Shown: positions 1-8,973, counted from the first letter of the stretch. The stretch is 64,000 nucleotides of DNA from Paenibacillus sp. FSL H7-0737 (GCF_000758545.1 NZ_CP009279.1:2604001-2668000), one strand, 5' to 3'. The notes: generated from the letters alone by a model not told the origin. Numbers and translations are program-made.

Positions 1-1762
1 GCATACCGCCACCCATTCCGCCACCGCCAGGGCCATTTCCACCTTCAGGGATAGCTGGTCCACCCATGGCACCCGGTGCACCGCCAGGCCCTCCAGTGAA
101 TCCACCTTGAGCGGCTTGCCCATCGGTATTGGTCTGCGCACCCTGAGCGGCTTGCCCGTCGGTTTTGGTTTGACCACCTTGAGCAGCTTGCCCACCAGCT
201 GTTGCTTGCGTGTTACTGCCGGGACCCGCGCCGGCATCAGGGATAGCCGGTCCGCCCATGGCACCGGGCTCACCGCCTGCACCGCCCTGAAGAGCCTGCC
301 CATCCGTGGCAGCTTGTCCGCTTTCGGCGTTCGGTGCAGCACCACCCGCGCTCTGATCCGCCCCCGCGTCAGTCTGCCCGTTACCCGAGCCGTTCGCGCC
401 TTGTCCAGCACCAGCACCAGCGCCATTCCTAGTACCACCACCAAAGCCGCCGCCCATGCCACCACCCATACCGCTTCCCGATCCGTCACCGGAGGAAGGG
501 ATGGTTCCGTCGAGCTGCTGCTGGATATTTTTAGCCATGTTCGACATGAAGGTCTTAACAGACTTAATCCCTTCTTCATATTGCTCGAAGGTGTAGAAAG
601 CAGAAGGATCTGCTTTGACATAGCTGGAAATCATCATGTCCAGCTGATCCATTCTAGTTTGGAACGTATCATCAGCTAGATAGCCATTAATCATTTCGCT
701 GACGATCTCGTGATATTTCGCTTTGTATTCGTCGTTAGCAAGTAGCTTCGCAATCAGAGGACGTTCAGCCAGCGCGCCTTGTGTAGGCTCGTCAATCAGT
801 ACGTCTGCGCTGCCCATGCCGCCAAAAGCCATATTATAATCCCACGGCAGGATCGAGAAGACGCCTTCGTCTTCATATAAGTAATAATTTTGTTTATTAC
901 CACCTAAATAACTGTCCATATTTGCCGTGACCGCATTTAGAGCGATATACTTCAGCGATTCCTCTACGTCGATGTATTTTTCATAATCGGTGCCGTTATT
1001 AAGCTCATTCAGCATATCGATCAAAATATTATCGTTAGATTTATCCGACTTCATTACTAATCCGGTATAGAGGGAAGGGTCGTCACCAAGCCAAGTCAAG
1101 TCACTGCCCTGACCGGTCATTTCCCCTTTATAAAGTGCGCCGTAAGAGTTCCCGAAATTGCGTTCCAAATATGCGTCGCCGATCTGTTCCACCGCGAGGT
1201 AGAAGCCCTTCAGTTCATCGTTGACGTATACATTAACGAAGGAATATTTCGGCGTCGGGAGTCCGACACTCTCAGCGAGCTCATAGGTCAGAAATTCACG
1301 CATATAAGAAGCATCGCTGTAATTGTTATTTAGGTTGATCTTAGTGATGCCGAATAAGTTCTGGTTCACATATTCATCAAAAGAAATTTTAAAGCTGTAC
1401 CGATCAGAGTCTGTCATCTGTACTACACTTCTGAGACTAAGATTTCCTTTGGTCCGCACGGCAACGTTATCGAATTTAACGCCGTTGTACTCAACCGATG
1501 CGGTTTTATATTCTTCTGCGCTGGCATTATCCAGCATATCCAGAAAATCATCCGGGTCCAAAGTGATTTTGACATCGACGACCTTATCTTTTGGAAAGAC
1601 CTGCTCGTCTAGATTTTTCTCGTCGCTCGAGACTACCTTATCCTTAGAATCTGTTGCAGGTTCGTTTGTTGCCGATGGACTTGCGTTCTGGCACCCAGCT
1701 ACAGCGATGACCAGCAGCAGGCAACAAAGACTCAGCAGGATAGATTTACCTCTTGCTTTCAT
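1..1762 (-). CDS. CotH-family kinase-fold lipoprotein with Gly/Ala-rich tail (partial, C-terminus beyond window)
   Basis: Coding on the minus strand runs off the left edge; about 587 residues are visible. It begins with a lipoprotein signal (basic MKARGK, hydrophobic stretch, lipobox VAGC), an acidic Ser/Thr-rich linker, then the CotH domain (roughly residues 55-400). Recognisable CotH features are the VRTKGN-like segment, the NNNYSDASYMREFL segment and the catalytic/metal segment PWDYNMAFGG. After residue ~440 it becomes a Gly/Ala/Gln-rich low-complexity tail with GGMGGG and AAQGGQT-like repeats. The ATG at 1762 is preceded by AAAGGCGGT. It lies 29 bp behind the DUF4956 gene and is the third gene of an operon. 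Known family: CotH of Bacillus is an atypical protein kinase acting on spore coat proteins. Here the lipobox implies an extracytoplasmic location, so substrate and phosphate donor are unknown. The family call is firm, the function is inferred. Confidence 0.88.
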   Translation of the reverse strand, partial: MKARGKSILLSLCCLLLVIAVAGCQNASPSATNEPATDSKDKVVSSDEKNLDEQVFPKDKVVDVKITLDPDDFLDMLDNASAEEYKTASVEYNGVKFDNVAVRTKGNLSLRSVVQMTDSDRYSFKISFDEYVNQNLFGITKINLNNNYSDASYMREFLTYELAESVGLPTPKYSFVNVYVNDELKGFYLAVEQIGDAYLERNFGNSYGALYKGEMTGQGSDLTWLGDDPSLYTGLVMKSDKSNDNILIDMLNELNNGTDYEKYIDVEESLKYIALNAVTANMDSYLGGNKQNYYLYEDEGVFSILPWDYNMAFGGMGSADVLIDEPTQGALAERPLIAKLLANDEYKAKYHEIVSEMINGYLADDTFQTRMDQLDMMISSYVKADPSAFYTFEQYEEGIKSVKTFMSNMAKNIQQQLDGTIPSSGDGSGSGMGGGMGGGFGGGTRNGAGAGAGQGANGSGNGQTDAGADQSAGGAAPNAESGQAATDGQALQGGAGGEPGAMGGPAIPDAGAGPGSNTQATAGGQAAQGGQTKTDGQAAQGAQTNTDGQAAQGGFTGGPGGAPGAMGGPAIPEGGNGPGGGGMGGGM

Positions 1763-1791
1763 CTGGGGCACCGCCTTTCATCTTATTATGT

Positions 1792-2520
1792 TTAGGATAC
1801 ATAGTCACCGCTGTAGCTGATCAGAAGTGCGTTTTTAACGCCCTTTAAGTCGGAAACAGTATTGACAAAGCCACCTACTTTATCATCCAGACGAAGCTCC
1901 AGTGTTAATTCGATATTGTTTGCAGATACTGTTTTTTGCTTCACGTTGTAGCGTTTCACGGATTTGGTGATATGGTTGTGGACTTCACGTTCACTCTCGT
2001 CGCTATCACAGTTAATGACTAGCAAGTATGGTGTTTCGATAGAAGAATGTTTTATGAAGAGGAACAGAATTAGACCTATGATGATTGAACCCACAATAGC
2101 CAAAGTGAAGAAGCCTGCGCCAGTTACAATCCCTGCTACTGCTGCCCAGAATAAGAAGATCAGATCTGTTGGATCTTTGATCGGCGTTCTGAAACGAACG
2201 ATGGACAATGCGCCGACCATACCGAGGGACAGCACAAGATTAGAGTTGATGGCGATAATGACAGTGGCTGTAATCATGGTCATGCCCATTAGCGAGACGT
2301 TGAAGCTTTTGGAGTATAACACTCCGCTAAATACACGTTTATAGAGAAGGTAAATAAAGTAGCCAATCAGAAAAGCCACACCTAACGTGATTAGCATTTT
2401 CGAGATGCTTATATCGGAGACAAAGTTGTCTATCACCGAGTTTTTAATGATATCTGAAAAAGTATTTGTGGTTGTATCTGTTGTTGCGGTTGCTGCCATT
2501 GTTGCTAGTGATGCATTCAT
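1792..2520 (-). CDS. DUF4956 membrane protein
   Basis: A protein of 242 residues with about four hydrophobic segments in the first two thirds (for example around MLITLGVAFLIGYFIYLLY, a long segment with ATVIIAINSNLVLSLGMVGAL, and IVGSIIIGLILFLFI) and a cytoplasmic mixed alpha/beta C-terminal domain. The conserved loop with SIVRFRTPIKDPTDLIFLFW is the family hallmark of DUF4956. I chose the ATG at 2520 rather than one 18 bases earlier because GGGAGG lies 10 bases upstream and the start is then just 2 bases after the stop of the VTC gene. Function is unknown. DUF4956 genes are often next to VTC-type polyphosphate polymerase and CotH genes, as here, so a role in membrane handling of polyphosphate or of its product is plausible inference. 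Confidence 0.85.
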   Translation of the reverse strand: MNASLATMAATATTDTTTNTFSDIIKNSVIDNFVSDISISKMLITLGVAFLIGYFIYLLYKRVFSGVLYSKSFNVSLMGMTMITATVIIAINSNLVLSLGMVGALSIVRFRTPIKDPTDLIFLFWAAVAGIVTGAGFFTLAIVGSIIIGLILFLFIKHSSIETPYLLVINCDSDESEREVHNHITKSVKRYNVKQKTVSANNIELTLELRLDDKVGGFVNTVSDLKGVKNALLISYSGDYVS

Positions 2521-2522
2521 AA

Positions 2523-3236
2523 TCAATAATCCTCCCAAGTGTTGGTTTTTAAGAATTTGCGGCAGATCACATATTTTGAAGCGGACTGTCTGTTCAGCCC
2601 CTCTAACTGCAGCGCAATCTTAATGTATTCCGGAATGTACTCATCGAATTTCACTTCAAAAATAATAAAGTTCTCATCAATCGCCCGAATCGGTTGCAAA
2701 TCCTTATCAAAAATATCCGTCGAATGCAGACCGGTACGTAATTCTTTATCGAACGTGATCCGCACGTTGCCGTTGTGGCAAACATAGGGCTCGCGAACAT
2801 AATCCACGATGACCTTCGGCCGAAGAAGGTTATGGCGCATCTGATTGTATAATTCCATGAACAGTGGACTGTCCGGGACATTCAGGACCTCATAGTTACC
2901 TGCCATGATCTCGTCGTACATTTGACGGGTCAGCGGCTCTTTAATTTTGGCGATATAATCGTCCATTTTGATTTTTTTCTCAAAGTGAATGATGTTGTCT
3001 TGAATGTTGTAGATACGAATACGATATTTGGCGCGTTCTCTGAGACCTCCGAGTTTGTCGGCAAGCGCCGAGTTGTTGATGTCGTCAAAATACAAACTGC
3101 GGATATGATATTCGCCACTCTCATTGGCATGCTGGTCTGTATCAATCAAACTCTGTAGTCGTTGGCGTAATACAAGGTATTGATGATAGTTAATGAAGAA
3201 TTTTAGTTCATGCCGGAATTGAAGCTTGTTACTCAT
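2523..3236 (-). CDS. VTC-domain polyphosphate polymerase family protein
   Basis: A 237-residue protein with the VTC tunnel-fold signature: RHELK at residues 8-12, RSLYFDD at 46-52, the basic run RERAKYRIRIY at 66-76, FEKK at 85-88 and a late acidic strand IIFEVKFDEYIP. In yeast Vtc4 these basic and acidic residues line the tunnel that makes polyphosphate from ATP, so the catalytic core appears intact. No membrane segment is visible; the partner DUF4956 protein downstream (2 bp gap) would supply membrane association. GAGGTGGG precedes the ATG. It heads a three-gene operon with DUF4956 and a CotH lipoprotein, divergent from a phosphatase gene. Bacterial members are mostly uncharacterised, so polymerase activity is a family-based prediction. 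Confidence 0.86.
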   Translation of the reverse strand: MSNKLQFRHELKFFINYHQYLVLRQRLQSLIDTDQHANESGEYHIRSLYFDDINNSALADKLGGLRERAKYRIRIYNIQDNIIHFEKKIKMDDYIAKIKEPLTRQMYDEIMAGNYEVLNVPDSPLFMELYNQMRHNLLRPKVIVDYVREPYVCHNGNVRITFDKELRTGLHSTDIFDKDLQPIRAIDENFIIFEVKFDEYIPEYIKIALQLEGLNRQSASKYVICRKFLKTNTWEDY

Positions 3237-3350
3237 TTTCCCACCTCGTTTCTATCTCTATCTCTGTCGTTGGCTAACCTTCTTGCACAACTAATTCTAG
3301 GAGACAGACCTTATGCTTAACTTAAAATAGACTGAATGTTAGCTGAATGT

Positions 3351-3367
3351 TTTACACTGCGTTAACA
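3351..3367 (+). promoter_or_regulatory. Candidate PhoP box (two direct hexamers)
   Basis: TTTACA at 3351-3356 and TTAACA at 3362-3367 are separated by exactly 5 bases, giving the 11-bp period of Bacillus PhoP boxes (consensus TT(A/T/C)A(C/T)A). It lies between the divergent polyphosphate operon and the phosphatase gene, about 20 bp upstream of the phosphatase -35. Only two of the usual four hexamers fit well, so it is a candidate. Confidence 0.45.
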
Positions 3368-3386
3368 AAAGTATAGATCTATAGAT

Positions 3387-3416
3387 TTGACTTCTGACTT
3401 TCTGGAAGGCTATCTT
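3387..3416 (+). promoter_or_regulatory. Promoter of the phosphatase gene
   Basis: TTGACT (3387-3392) and TATCTT (3411-3416) with 18 bp spacing. A 12-bp palindrome TATAGATCTATA (3372-3383) lies immediately upstream of the -35 and could be an additional operator. Confidence 0.45.
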
Positions 3417-3455
3417 AGTTAGAAGACTAGAGAGAAAAATGAAGGAGGAGCCGTG

Positions 3456-4697
3456 ATGAAAGACTATAAATTCGCCATCATCCTAGGGATAGTAGTGATT
3501 GTTCTGATCTTGGTGGCTGTTGGGATGGAGTGGTCCAAATCCGGGAGCTCCAAGAAATCATCAGCCCCGTATGATCTTGTTACTACCTTTAAGGGAGATG
3601 CGGGAACGAGTCGTGCGTTTACTTGGTATACTAGCGATTCCAATGCCGCAGGAGTTCTGGAGTTAGTAAAGGGACAGATGTCCTCTTTTGTAGAATCGGA
3701 TGTACTAAGGGTAGAAGCAAATAGTAGCGCCATCAAAACGGACCATGGTCCCAGAGGTGTTCACAAAGCGGAGGTTACAGGACTTGAACCTGGGACGTTA
3801 TATTCTTACAGAGTGGGCAGCGGGCTTGAGGGAGGATGGAGTTCAGTTGCGGAATTTACCACGGAAGAGGTTGGACTAGATAGTGTTACGTTTATCAACG
3901 TCGCGGATTCTCAAGGGGAGAGGGCGGATGATTTTAAGCTGTGGGGGAAGACATTGAGCAAGGCCTTTCAGACCTTTCCAGAGGCCAAGTTTATTGTGCA
4001 TAATGGTGACTTAACGGAGGACCCGGAGGATTCGGCGGGCTGGGATCAATTTTTTGGTAACGTGCAAGGCTTGCTTTCTGCGATACCCTTAATGCCTGTT
4101 ACGGGAAATCATGATCAGGTTGATGACGATGCGACGGACTCTACTTCTCATTTCAACCTGCCAGATAACGGGGCAAAAGGTTCTATTGCGGGCACCTCGT
4201 ATTCCTTCGATTACGGTCCTGTACATGTGTCTGTATTGAATACGGAGAGCAATTTGAAAAAGCAAGCTGAGTGGCTGAAGCAAGATTTGAAGAGCACGGA
4301 TAAGGAATGGAAGATTGTTGCGATGCACCGTCCGGCATACGGGGGCAATTCATATAAGAAGGTTGAAGATTGGACGGATATTTTTGATGCATATGAGGTC
4401 GATCTGGTGCTGCAGGGGCATAATCATGAGTACTCCAGATCCTACCCTTTGCGGGCTGGAAAAATCGTTCCTGAAGGTGAGAATCCGGTAGGTGCTAAAA
4501 AAGGTACGGTATATGTGGTGACCAATGCATCTGGTGGGAAGTTTAATGAGAAAAAAGAAGATCAGTTCTATCATGCGGTGCATTTTCAAAACTACAAGCA
4601 AATGTTCGCGGGGATTAGTGTTACCAAGGATAGTTTGACTTATCAGGCTTATGATGTGGATGGTAAGATGCTGGATGAATTTGTGCTTACGCATTAA
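3456..4697 (+). CDS. Membrane-anchored purple-acid-type metallophosphatase
   Basis: A 413-residue protein with an N-terminal hydrophobic anchor (residues ~5-25), a fibronectin-III-like purple acid phosphatase N-domain (~40-135, ending in LYSYRVGSG and STEFTT-like strands), then a calcineurin-like phosphoesterase domain. Metal-site motifs are visible in order: ADSQGE (usual D-x-x), VHNGDLTED, TGNHD, MHRPAY and GHNHEYSRSYP. The catalytic domain therefore faces outside and would hydrolyse phosphate esters. A GTG at 3453 abuts the ATG; I take the ATG at 3456, 7 bases after AAGGAGGA. It is monocistronic with a terminator after it. It is divergent from the polyphosphate operon, and the candidate PhoP box between them suggests induction on phosphate starvation. 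Confidence 0.88.
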   Translation: MKDYKFAIILGIVVIVLILVAVGMEWSKSGSSKKSSAPYDLVTTFKGDAGTSRAFTWYTSDSNAAGVLELVKGQMSSFVESDVLRVEANSSAIKTDHGPRGVHKAEVTGLEPGTLYSYRVGSGLEGGWSSVAEFTTEEVGLDSVTFINVADSQGERADDFKLWGKTLSKAFQTFPEAKFIVHNGDLTEDPEDSAGWDQFFGNVQGLLSAIPLMPVTGNHDQVDDDATDSTSHFNLPDNGAKGSIAGTSYSFDYGPVHVSVLNTESNLKKQAEWLKQDLKSTDKEWKIVAMHRPAYGGNSYKKVEDWTDIFDAYEVDLVLQGHNHEYSRSYPLRAGKIVPEGENPVGAKKGTVYVVTNASGGKFNEKKEDQFYHAVHFQNYKQMFAGISVTKDSLTYQAYDVDGKMLDEFVLTH

Positions 4698-4705
4698 CCA
4701 GTAGT

Positions 4706-4741
4706 AGCTTTCTTCACCGTTAGGGTGGAGAGGGCTTTTTT
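4706..4741 (+). terminator. Rho-independent terminator after the phosphatase gene
   Basis: Stem formed by TTCACC and GGGTGGA arms with outer AGC/GCT pairing, followed by six T. Confidence 0.65.
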
Positions 4742-4893
4742 GGGATGTTTCTGGATTTTTGATTTGACACTCCTCTTAGGGGAGGTATTTATGCTTGTGA
4801 AATGTAATCTAAGGTGTGAAAATGGTACGATTTTTAGAGACAAACTTCATGAAAATACAACCATTTTCTATCGATTATGAAAAACATTACCAT

Positions 4894-4899
4894 TATAAT
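4894..4899 (+). promoter_or_regulatory. -10 element of the xyloglucanase promoter
   Basis: TATAAT at 4894-4899, with a poor -35 (TCGATT, 4871-4876) at 17 bp. It touches the cre site, so CcpA binding would cover the start of transcription. The leader to the start codon is about 110 bases. Confidence 0.5.
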
Positions 4900-4912
4900 G
4901 AAAGCGTTATCA
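4899..4912 (+). promoter_or_regulatory. CcpA-binding cre site upstream of the xyloglucanase gene
   Basis: TGAAAGCGTTATCA fits the Gram-positive cre consensus TGWNANCGNTNWCA at all 14 positions. Its placement immediately downstream of a TATAAT box is the typical position for carbon catabolite repression. Confidence 0.72.
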
Positions 4913-5013
4913 GAAAAATTTAAATAGTCGAATTTAGGGGGGAGGGAAGAAGCAGGGATACAGAGTAGGAGGAAAGCAAAAGCAAACCAATAAAATTGTA
5001 GGAGGCGTAAAAC

Positions 5014-8000
5014 GTGATTCGTAATCGTATCCGAAAAACTGGATTGTTAATCCTGCTTGGCGCGATGATAGGCTCTTTATTCTCTGCATTCCCAGCTACT
5101 ACTCATGCGGCCGCAAGTGAACCTTACAATTGGAAGAGTGTTGTAACGGGAGCAGGCGGTGGTTTTGTACCCGGAATTATTTTTAATCAGTCCGAACCCA
5201 ATTTAATTTATGCCAGAACAGATATCGGGGGTGCCTATCGCTGGAATCAGGCTACCTCTAGTTGGACTTCGATTAGTGACTCCGTAGGCTGGGTCGATTG
5301 GAATAAGAATGGTGTAGATGCCCTTGCTACAGATCCTATTGATCCGAATAAAGTCTATATGGCAACGGGTACTTATACTAACTCCTGGGATAATAACGGT
5401 CAGATCATGCGCTCTAGTGACCGGGGAAACACCTGGCAAACCACTCCGCTGCCTTTTAAGGTAGGTGGCAATATGCCGGGCCGCTCTGCGGGTGAACGCC
5501 TCGTCATTGACCCGAATAAGAATAATATTTTATTCTTCGGAGCCAGAAGTGGCAATGGGCTCTGGAAAAGTACGGACTCCGGTGTTACTTGGTCGAAGGT
5601 AACCTCCTTTACGAATGTAGGAACATATATTCAGAATCCGACACTGGATTATGGAAATGATCTCGTTGGCTTATCCTGGATTACGTTCGATAAGAGCACA
5701 GGAACACTTGGCAATGCGACTCAAACGATATATGTAGGGGTTGCCGATACAGCAAGCAGCGTATATCGAAGTACAGATGGAGGCGTAACATGGACAGCTC
5801 TGGCAGGACAACCTTCAGGCTACTTGCCACATCATGGCGTGCTTTCATCTACAGGCGATCTGTATATTACTTATAGCAATGGTGTAGGTCCTTATGACGG
5901 AAGTAAAGGTGAGGTTTGGAAATACAATAAAACAAGCGGTGCATGGACGAACATCAGTCCTTCAACCGGAACGGATAATTGGTATGGCTTCGGTGGTTTA
6001 GCTGTGGATGCACAGAATCCTAACACAGTTATGGTATCCAGTTTAAACGCTTGGTGGCCTGATGAAGTGATTTTCCGCAGTACTAACGGTGGTGCAACAT
6101 GGAGCCGAATTTGGGACTGGGGCAATTATCCAGAACGAACTTATAAGTTCAGTATGGATATCACAGCAGCACCTTGGCTCGATCACGGAACGACTTCGAC
6201 CTCTCTTGATCCTTCACCAAAACTGGGCTGGATGATGGGCGATCTGGAAATTGATCCTTTCAACTCTAACCGGATGATGTATGGTACGGGGGCCACCATT
6301 TATGGCTCGAACAATTTGACCTCATGGGATACCGGAGGCAAGGTGAATATCTCGGTTATGGCCAAGGGTGTGGAGGAAACGGCTGTGCTCGGACTGATAA
6401 GCCCGCCAACGGGAACCTCCCATTTGATCACTGCACTTGGTGACGTTTCTGGTTTCCGTCATGAGGATTTGTCGGTAGCTCCAACTAAATTCCAGACCAG
6501 TCCTTCATGGGCAACAACAATGAGTATCGATTATGCAGAGTTGAGTCCATCTTATATGGTACGGGTAGGCAGTGCAGATAAAGAGAAGACACCAAGTATG
6601 AAATCCATTGGTATCTCTAACGATGGTGGTGTGAACTGGTACATGCCAAATTCCGAACCGTCAAATGGCACCAAAACAACAGTAGGGCATGGACAAGTAG
6701 CTGTGTCTGCAAGTGGGAACTCTATTTTGTGGAGCACCTCGGATATTGGTGTGTACTACTCCAAAACAACAGGTAACTCTTGGACAGCAAGCGCCGGATT
6801 ACCTGCAGGAGCAAAAGTAGCATCTGACCGAGTGAATGCTAACAAATTTTATGGTTTTTTTGCTGGGGTCTTCTATGTTAGTGTGGATGGCGGAGCTACA
6901 TTTACTGCCACTTCAGCTTCAGGTTTCCCAACCAATAATGTAGCTGGATTACAGCCGAATGAAGCTCAGATCAGCATGAAAGCAGTACCAGGTATTGAAG
7001 GTGACATCTGGTTTGCAGGAGGAAATACGACTGAGAATAAGTATGGTTTGTGGCACTCCACGAACTCTGGTGCGAGCTTCACGAAGTTAACCAACGTACA
7101 AGAAGCTGATCTCATTGGTTATGGAAAGGCTGCGCCGGGTCAAACTTACATGGCACTATACACGGTAGCGAAGATTGATGGCGTGCGGGGTGTCTTCCGT
7201 TCCGATGATGTTGGCGCAACTTGGGTTCGTATTAATGACGATGCCCACCAATACGCCAAGATTAATATGGCGATTACTGGTGACCCAAGAATTTACGGAC
7301 GTGTATATCTCGGAACGAATGGCCGAGGCACATTGTATGCTGATCCTGTCAATCTACCAGCTACAGGCTCAACCATTACTCCAACAACTGCAAGCTTTGA
7401 TAAGAAAACAGCGAATCAGGCCGACGTAGCAGTAACTATGACGTTGAACGGAAACACGCTCAGCACGATCAAGAACGGAACGGCGACATTGGTTACTGGT
7501 ACAGATTACACGGTCAGTGGATCTACTGTGACCATTAAAAAAGCGTATCTAGCGACGCAAGCGGTAGGGACGACCACGCTGACGTTCAGCTTTAGCGCAG
7601 GAGCGACGCAATCCTTAGCGGTTGCGGTGACGGATACGACAACACCAGTAAGTAACTCCACGATAACACCAACAACCGCAAGCTTTGATAAGAAAACAGC
7701 GAATCAGGCCGACGTAGCAGTAACTATGACGTTGAACGGAAACACGCTCAGCACGATCAAGAACGGAACGGCGACATTGGTTACTGGTACAGATTACACG
7801 GTCAGTGGATCTACTGTGACCATTAAAAAAGCGTATCTAGCGACGCAAGCGGTAGGGACGACCACGCTGACGTTCAGCTTTAGCGCAGGAGCGACGCAAT
7901 CCTTAGCGGTTGCGGTGACGGATACGACAACACCAGTAAGTAACTCCACGATAACACCAACAACCGCAAGCTTTGATAAGAAAACAGCGAATCAGGCCGA

Positions 8001-8973
8001 CGTCGCAGTAACCATGACGCTGAATGGAAACACGCTCAGCACGATCAAAAACGGAACAGCCACATTGGTTACTGGTACAGATTATACGGTCAGTGGATCT
8101 ACTGTGACCATTAAAAAAACGTATCTAGCGACGCAAGCGGTAGGAACGACCACGCTGACGTTTAGCTTTAGCGCAGGGGCTAATCAATCATTGGCGGTTG
8201 CGGTGACGGATACGACAACACCAGTAAGTAACTCCACGATAACACCAACAACTGCAAGCTTTGATAAGAAAACAGCGAATCAGGCCGACGTAGCAGTAAC
8301 GCTGACACTGAATGGAAACACGCTCAGCACAATCAAGAACGGAACAGCCACCCTCGTAGCAAGCACAGATTATACAGTGAGTGGTTCTACAGTAACGATC
8401 AAGAAAGAGTATCTGGCAACCCAAGCGTTGGGAAGCACTACGCTTACCTTTGAGTTTAGTGCAGGAACCACACAATCCTTGGTTGTCACGATTGCGGATA
8501 CGACAGTAGCTCCTACTGCAGCATTGAAAGTACAGATGTATAATAGTTCATTGTCTGCTTCCGGAAATACGTTGAATCCAAAGTTTAAGCTGGTGAATAC
8601 GAGCACAAGTGCTGTGACACTCTCTGATGTGAAAGTGAGATATTATTACACTATTGATGGTGAGAAGGCACAAAGCTTCTTCTGCGACTGGTCACAGGTG
8701 GGAAGCGCGTATGTAACAGGAACATTTGTAAAATTGCCAACAGCTAAAGCAAATGCGGATTATTATCTGGAGGTTGGTTTCTCAAGTGCAGCAGGTTCAC
8801 TTGCGGCGGGTGCGAGTATCGACATTCAGGTGCGTGTGTCTAAAGAGGATTGGACGAATTACACTCAAACCGGAGATTTTTCTTTTAATGCGGTGGATAC
8901 TAATTATGTGGACTGGAGCAAAACACCAGCATACGTGTCAGGAAACTTGATTTGGGGTAGTGAACCTAACTAA
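5014..8973 (+). CDS. Secreted GH74 xyloglucanase with four CBM_X2 modules and a CBM3
   Basis: A 1319-residue secreted enzyme. Signal peptide is residues 1-~33 (basic MIRNRIRKTG, hydrophobic core, THA cleavage region). The GH74 double beta-propeller spans ~36-785, with many SxDGGxTW / STDSGVTW propeller motifs; the catalytic-type Asp sits in YARTDIGGAY (D70) and the second in MGDLEIDPF. Then follow four CBM_X2/Ig-like modules of 96 residues each (~787-1168) and a C-terminal CBM3 (~1173-1319) with the DWSQVGS and VDWSKTPAY strands typical of cellulose-binding modules. The GTG start at 5014 is placed by AGGAGG 8 bases upstream. It would cut xyloglucan backbones outside the cell while docked on cellulose. 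It is monocistronic with a perfect cre site at its promoter. The module repeats are nearly identical at DNA level, the first two apparently perfectly so. Confidence 0.95.
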   Translation: MIRNRIRKTGLLILLGAMIGSLFSAFPATTHAAASEPYNWKSVVTGAGGGFVPGIIFNQSEPNLIYARTDIGGAYRWNQATSSWTSISDSVGWVDWNKNGVDALATDPIDPNKVYMATGTYTNSWDNNGQIMRSSDRGNTWQTTPLPFKVGGNMPGRSAGERLVIDPNKNNILFFGARSGNGLWKSTDSGVTWSKVTSFTNVGTYIQNPTLDYGNDLVGLSWITFDKSTGTLGNATQTIYVGVADTASSVYRSTDGGVTWTALAGQPSGYLPHHGVLSSTGDLYITYSNGVGPYDGSKGEVWKYNKTSGAWTNISPSTGTDNWYGFGGLAVDAQNPNTVMVSSLNAWWPDEVIFRSTNGGATWSRIWDWGNYPERTYKFSMDITAAPWLDHGTTSTSLDPSPKLGWMMGDLEIDPFNSNRMMYGTGATIYGSNNLTSWDTGGKVNISVMAKGVEETAVLGLISPPTGTSHLITALGDVSGFRHEDLSVAPTKFQTSPSWATTMSIDYAELSPSYMVRVGSADKEKTPSMKSIGISNDGGVNWYMPNSEPSNGTKTTVGHGQVAVSASGNSILWSTSDIGVYYSKTTGNSWTASAGLPAGAKVASDRVNANKFYGFFAGVFYVSVDGGATFTATSASGFPTNNVAGLQPNEAQISMKAVPGIEGDIWFAGGNTTENKYGLWHSTNSGASFTKLTNVQEADLIGYGKAAPGQTYMALYTVAKIDGVRGVFRSDDVGATWVRINDDAHQYAKINMAITGDPRIYGRVYLGTNGRGTLYADPVNLPATGSTITPTTASFDKKTANQADVAVTMTLNGNTLSTIKNGTATLVTGTDYTVSGSTVTIKKAYLATQAVGTTTLTFSFSAGATQSLAVAVTDTTTPVSNSTITPTTASFDKKTANQADVAVTMTLNGNTLSTIKNGTATLVTGTDYTVSGSTVTIKKAYLATQAVGTTTLTFSFSAGATQSLAVAVTDTTTPVSNSTITPTTASFDKKTANQADVAVTMTLNGNTLSTIKNGTATLVTGTDYTVSGSTVTIKKTYLATQAVGTTTLTFSFSAGANQSLAVAVTDTTTPVSNSTITPTTASFDKKTANQADVAVTLTLNGNTLSTIKNGTATLVASTDYTVSGSTVTIKKEYLATQALGSTTLTFEFSAGTTQSLVVTIADTTVAPTAALKVQMYNSSLSASGNTLNPKFKLVNTSTSAVTLSDVKVRYYYTIDGEKAQSFFCDWSQVGSAYVTGTFVKLPTAKANADYYLEVGFSSAAGSLAAGASIDIQVRVSKEDWTNYTQTGDFSFNAVDTNYVDWSKTPAYVSGNLIWGSEPN
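7393..8544 (+). repeat. Four tandem 288-bp repeats encoding CBM_X2 modules
   Basis: The landmark AGCTTTGATAAGAAAACAGC recurs at 7393, 7681, 7969 and 8257, exactly 288 bp (96 codons) apart. By eye units 1 and 2 are identical over the whole 288 bp, unit 3 has a few substitutions and unit 4 is clearly diverged, implying a recent in-register duplication of the upstream unit. Such identity also makes the region prone to copy-number change and assembly collapse. Confidence 0.9.

Noticed and set aside
107..679. 190-residue plus-strand frame rich in Ser, Thr and Arg
   Set aside because: It is the complement of the Gly/Ala-rich tail of the CotH-family gene; low-complexity coding leaves the opposite frame open.
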